From: an uncultured Eubacteriales bacterium
GTDB lineage: Bacteria; Bacillota; Clostridia; Christensenellales; Aristaeellaceae
DNA length: 35,208 bases
Direction: 5' to 3'
NCBI GenBank assembly: GCA_902798105.1
Contig: CADBVG010000036.1
Coordinates: 1-35,208 of the forward strand
Shown here: one piece after another, positions 32,338-35,208 of the stretch
Position numbering within the stretch: position 1 is the first letter of the stretch
Layout: the number at the start of each line of letters is the position of its first letter
Made by a program: the position numbers and the translations under genes
Notes under the pieces: model-generated
Told to the model about the DNA's origin: nothing
What the model saw: only the letters and a program-made list of their open reading frames with translations
The model's database searches: none

Positions 32338-33550
32338 GGGATTCTTCCCTTTCTTGCTTTAATTCAAGGTCTATATCCTTTGGGATACCTATGTAGGCGT
32401 CGCTGTCGGTGGGCAGGTTCCGAGCCCGCAGACGGGCTTCCGAGGTGGCCCGGACGATGGCGTAGATCAGCGCGAATATCGGCACGCCCAGCAGCATGCC
32501 CGGAAAGCCGAACAGTCCGCCGCCCACCATGATGGCCAGCATGATGAAGAACGGGGAAAGGCCCACGTAGTCGCCCATGATGAACGGGCCGATCACGTTG
32601 CCGTCAAGCTGTTGCAATATCAGTATGAACACCAGGAACCACAGCGCGCTCAGCGGGTTGATCAGCAACAGGATCAGCGTGCAGGGTATGGCGCCGATCA
32701 GCGGCCCGAAGAAGGGAACGACGTTGGTAAAGCCCACGATGACACTGATCAACAGCGGGTACTCGATGCGGAAAATCAGCATGCAAACATAGCAGATGAC
32801 GCCGATGATCATGGAATCCAGTATCTTGCCGGTGATGAAGCCGGAAAATATCCTGTGGGCCCGGCGGGTCCAGTAGATCAGTGTTTCGCAGGTGCTGGTT
32901 TTGAACAGGCTGTAGCAGAGCTTTTTCACCTGGGCGCAGTATTTTTCCTTGTCCATCAGCAGGTAGAACGCCGCGATCATGCCCACCAGCAGTTGGAACA
33001 CCAGGGTATAGATGCTGCTGGAGATGGCCATCAGGTTGTTGACCACCAGCGAGGTATAGTTCATCAGCTGGGAAACCACGTTTTCCCAGGCGATCACCAG
33101 CTGTTCGCCTTCGATGCTCAAGAATTCGTATTTCAGAAGCAGCTGGTTGATGGTATCCCGGTTCATCGACACGAAGTTGGCGATGTATTGCAGGATCGAT
33201 TTTACCGAGGTGATCAGCTGGGGCACCAGTATCGCGAAGAAACCTGAGAGCAGCGACAGAAAGACGACATAGGCGATGATCGTGGCGAGGGCGCGGCTCA
33301 ACCTTGGGTGGGGATTGCGCTTGAACAACACGTGGTTGAACAGCGATTCCACGCGGTTGACGATGGGCATCAGCAGGAAGGCGATGATGAATCCGACGAT
33401 GAAGGGCGCGATGGTGTGCAGCACCGCCTTGAAGGCTGTCCAGATCTCGCCCAGGTGCAGCAGCGTGACAGCAAGTGCGATGCCAACGCAAACGACGATG
33501 ATGTTCGACAGGGTTTTTGCCCGAATTTCTTTTGGAATCAGCGATTTCAT
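32318..33550 (-). CDS. AI-2E family permease
   Basis: 410 residues with about eight membrane helices, for example LSNIIVVCVGIALAVTLLHL, APFIVGFIIAFLLMPIV, VVFLSLLSGFFAILVPQLI, LLVGMIAAFYLLMDKEKY, FITGKILDSMIIGVICYVCM and GGLFGFPGMLLGVPIFALIYA. 'PFxxgfiiAFLLmPiV' and 'FFGPLIGAIP' are typical of the AI-2E/PerM (YtvI-like) family. Members include TqsA and sodium/proton antiporters; the substrate cannot be told here. The start is the ATG at 33550 with GGAGG 5 nt upstream. It leads an operon with the HAD and methyltransferase genes, joined by overlaps. A clear promoter lies just upstream. Confidence 0.9.
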   Translation of the reverse strand: MKSLIPKEIRAKTLSNIIVVCVGIALAVTLLHLGEIWTAFKAVLHTIAPFIVGFIIAFLLMPIVNRVESLFNHVLFKRNPHPRLSRALATIIAYVVFLSLLSGFFAILVPQLITSVKSILQYIANFVSMNRDTINQLLLKYEFLSIEGEQLVIAWENVVSQLMNYTSLVVNNLMAISSSIYTLVFQLLVGMIAAFYLLMDKEKYCAQVKKLCYSLFKTSTCETLIYWTRRAHRIFSGFITGKILDSMIIGVICYVCMLIFRIEYPLLISVIVGFTNVVPFFGPLIGAIPCTLILLLINPLSALWFLVFILILQQLDGNVIGPFIMGDYVGLSPFFIMLAIMVGGGLFGFPGMLLGVPIFALIYAIVRATSEARLRARNLPTDSDAYIGIPKDIDLELKQEREESHETPDI

Positions 33551-33579
33551 GAGCGCCTCCGGCTGCAATACTCCCAATT

Positions 33580-33608
33580 ATTATATCACACAAACCGGTG
33601 TGGCTCAA
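33580..33608 (-). promoter_or_regulatory. Promoter of the AI-2E permease operon, with internal palindrome
   Basis: On the minus strand TTGAGC (33608-33603) and TATAAT (33585-33580) are spaced 17 bp, and the -10 box is extended (TGATATAAT). The spacer itself contains the inverted repeat CACAC-CGGTTT-GTGTG (33602-33587), a likely repressor site. The start would be near 33573, leader about 23 nt. The rest of the gap to 33704 shows nothing recognisable. Confidence 0.75.
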
Positions 33609-33704
33609 TACCTGAAATGCGACTTGGATCCCCCCAGTTTCTACCTATTATATTAAGACTGATTTCCGATGTTGGGGTGTCGCTAAGCTTTTATTGTTCG
33701 GGTT

Positions 33705-34931
33705 TTATGACATAATATCCCGAAGTTGCCTCCAAAGCACCGGCGCATCTTGGGTATCGGATATATATTTCCGAACAATTGCTTCGGCATGATCGCTCCA
33801 TTTTCCGTCGAACATTCGCGGCGCACACAGTGCAGCATCGCGCAGCGCGGCGTCCATGATCGCAAGCGGATCTGAGGCGTCGTAGCCAGAGCGCGCGTCC
33901 GTCACGGCAAAGGCCGAAACGCGGAACAGATTGGATTGGCATTCGTCGGACAGGAGATGCGTGAGAAAATCCCGGCAGAGCGTTACGCGCGGGTCGGTAT
34001 CTGGTTGGTTGAGGATGGCGAGGGATAAAAGCTGATCGGTAAAGGCACCGTCACCGGGACACAGCTTCCAATCGGGACCCTTGCCCTGCTCTGAAAGGGA
34101 CTGGAGCCGCCGGATCTCCCGCTGAGTGACGGGCATTGCGGCGGATTCACCGTTGATGAAGTGCCGCCAGGCATCGTCGTCAAACTGAAAACCGGAAGGC
34201 AGACGTCTGGAAAGCGTCATACCTTGGCGGGGTTCGGGCGAAGGTGCCGGTTCGGTCGCTTCCCCGCCGGTGAGGCCGAGTTCCACTTCATGGGCGGGGG
34301 ATGGGGTTGGTTCCGACGCCCCATTTGATTCAGAAGGTGCGTACCGTCCCGAGCAAAGCGCCAACAGGGCGGCATCCCAGTGTCGCCAGGTTTGGGGCGC
34401 GGGAACGGACAGCGCAGTGTCGACCTCGCGCCAGCTGTTTGGAATGGCGTGGATCAAAGCTGTGTTCCAGCCCCACAGGTAGCCGCCCATGGCGACAGGA
34501 ACGGCGTACAGCGAGCCATTCCACATGCCACAGCGGCGAATCTCCGGCCGGACATCGTCCGGAACTTCAATTGTCATCAAACCCTCTGGTGTTTTCAGCA
34601 AATTGGGCGGAAAAAGTATCATATTCGGCGGTAAAATGCCACTGTCGTTCATCGAGGCGATGGCGCCGGCGTCCACAAATTGGGGCTGCACGTATACGCC
34701 GGGGTGGCGCTTTTCAAAGGATTCGACGCATTGGTTCAGCCAGGGAGCAATGCTGCCATTTCCGCAGGGCCAGCCCTCAAAAATCCACAGGCTCAGCACG
34801 CCAGACCATCCGGCGTATTTTTCAGATACCAGTGGACCGGTGTCCAACGGAAGTACGTGATGCGCCTGTATGAGCGCGGGTATAAGCAGCATAAGGCACA
34901 GCAGACACAGCGCGGCGCGTAGCTTTCCCAT
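33705..34931 (-). CDS. Exported solute-binding-like protein (type 1 extracellular)
   Basis: 408 residues. The signal peptide MGKLRAALCLLCLMLLIPAL ends near IQA; no lipobox cysteine follows, so it is probably secreted or held by an uncleaved helix rather than a lipoprotein. Segments such as VLSLWIFEGWP, CVESFEKRHPGVYVQPQFVD, SLYAVPVAMGGYLWGWNTAL and PQTWRHWDAALLAL follow the order of ABC sugar-binding proteins. A Pro/Ser/Glu-rich insertion (about 200-236, SEPTPSPAHE ... EPAPSPEP) interrupts the second lobe. No permease or ATPase gene lies beside it. The start is the ATG at 34931 with GGAGG 7 nt upstream; the longer frame to 34988 lacks one. It is transcribed away from the rRNA promoter. Family call moderately sure. 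Confidence 0.75.
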   Translation of the reverse strand: MGKLRAALCLLCLMLLIPALIQAHHVLPLDTGPLVSEKYAGWSGVLSLWIFEGWPCGNGSIAPWLNQCVESFEKRHPGVYVQPQFVDAGAIASMNDSGILPPNMILFPPNLLKTPEGLMTIEVPDDVRPEIRRCGMWNGSLYAVPVAMGGYLWGWNTALIHAIPNSWREVDTALSVPAPQTWRHWDAALLALCSGRYAPSESNGASEPTPSPAHEVELGLTGGEATEPAPSPEPRQGMTLSRRLPSGFQFDDDAWRHFINGESAAMPVTQREIRRLQSLSEQGKGPDWKLCPGDGAFTDQLLSLAILNQPDTDPRVTLCRDFLTHLLSDECQSNLFRVSAFAVTDARSGYDASDPLAIMDAALRDAALCAPRMFDGKWSDHAEAIVRKYISDTQDAPVLWRQLRDIMS

Positions 34932-35076
34932 GATGATCCCTCCACTTGCGCAATATATAGAAGAAACAGGATAGCACCGTTCCTGCATTTCTGTGTAAAT
35001 TATGCAGCTTTTCTTTAAAATAGGCCGAAATTGACGGGAATAATGTTAAGAGTCTGATAAATACACAAATTAGCTG

Positions 35077-35105
35077 TTGACAAGACGATTGGTTTTTGAT
35101 ATACT
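35077..35105 (+). promoter_or_regulatory. Strong promoter, probably of an rRNA operon
   Basis: A consensus TTGACA (35077-35082) and TATACT (35100-35105) are spaced 17 bp. The 40 bases upstream are AT-rich, as for UP elements. A second TTGACG at 35031-35036 may belong to a weaker tandem promoter, although its -10 box is poor. Confidence 0.8.
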
Positions 35106-35208
35106 GGCAAAGCTGTCAGCGAGAGAGGGTTGAAAAAACCGAGAAAGAGCGGACAGCGAACGAACCTTGAAAACGATACAGAGGAAACGAGTACAAGTCG
35201 AGTGAACT
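35106..35208 (+). ncRNA. Probable leader of a 16S rRNA precursor, cut by window edge
   Basis: After the strong promoter no open frame or ribosome binding site is found. GCTGTC (35112-35117) and GACAGC (35153-35158) can pair, enclosing a small GGTT/AACC hairpin. The segment GAACCTTGAAAAC (35160-35172) matches the 'CTTGAAAAC' stretch that commonly precedes 16S genes in Firmicutes (antitermination/processing region). The 16S gene itself would start beyond the window, so this stays an inference. Confidence 0.55.

Overview
This is a chromosomal window around a replication origin of a GC-rich (roughly 60 %) Firmicute. It is probably an uncultured gut or rumen Clostridia lineage, but the sequence does not fix the genus. 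The evidence is: AGGAGG-type ribosome binding sites, AddB-type recombination nuclease (subunit B), a YycJ-type beta-lactamase-fold nuclease, an FtsK/SpoIIIE translocase with a long linker, consensus Bacillus-type parS sites, and a domain-permuted GH3 glucosidase.

Layout. 1-2.7 kb (minus): an SDR-type epimerase and lipoate-protein ligase (lplA) form one unit; an exported SH3b protein lies upstream, with its terminator and the lplA promoter back to back. 2.9-6.3 kb (plus): addB without a neighbouring addA. 6.3-6.8 kb: a gene-free stretch made of three repeats: a palindrome also found near 24 kb, a 190-bp MITE-like element, and a GC-rich inverted repeat. 6.8-9.1 kb (minus): dnaX, then a RadC-like protein with a degenerate metal motif, where recR would be expected. 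9.5-14.8 kb (plus): murG, dnaA, dnaN, mnmE. DnaA boxes lie on both sides of dnaA and an AT-rich stretch precedes dnaN, so oriC is placed at about 10.6-12.2 kb. 14.8-18.5 kb (minus): a polytopic membrane protein, yycJ, a PflX-like radical SAM protein and a metallophosphoesterase-like protein. Two perfect parS sites lie between the last two genes. 18.8-23.7 kb (plus): a membrane-anchored repeat protein, cvpA-like and ftsK/spoIIIE. 23.7-24.05 kb: a terminator, a strongly structured 136-bp element and a second palindromic repeat. 24.05-28.4 kb (minus): rimO, pgsA and a permuted GH3 glucosidase. 28.4-29.7 kb (minus): a PHP-family phosphatase and coaD, apparently read from a leaderless message. 29.8-33.6 kb (minus): a two-repeat YegP-like protein, then an AI-2E permease / HAD / RsmF-type methyltransferase operon. 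33.7-34.9 kb (minus): an exported solute-binding-like protein. The right edge has a strong promoter and what looks like the leader of an rRNA operon, cut off before 16S.

How it fits together. The core is replication and segregation: DnaA, the clamp (DnaN), the clamp loader (DnaX), origin boxes, parS and FtsK, plus the repair subunit AddB. If oriC is near 12 kb, then dnaN, mnmE, cvpA, ftsK and the rRNA operon run with the right-hand fork, and dnaX, the RadC-like gene and lplA run with the left-hand fork. The metabolic and RNA-modification genes from 24 to 35 kb run against the right-hand fork. I saw no tRNA, CRISPR array, prophage or complete insertion sequence. The least explained items are the 23.76 kb structured element, the 6.4 kb MITE-like element, the metallophosphoesterase and RadC-like proteins with altered active sites, and the structured dnaX leader.
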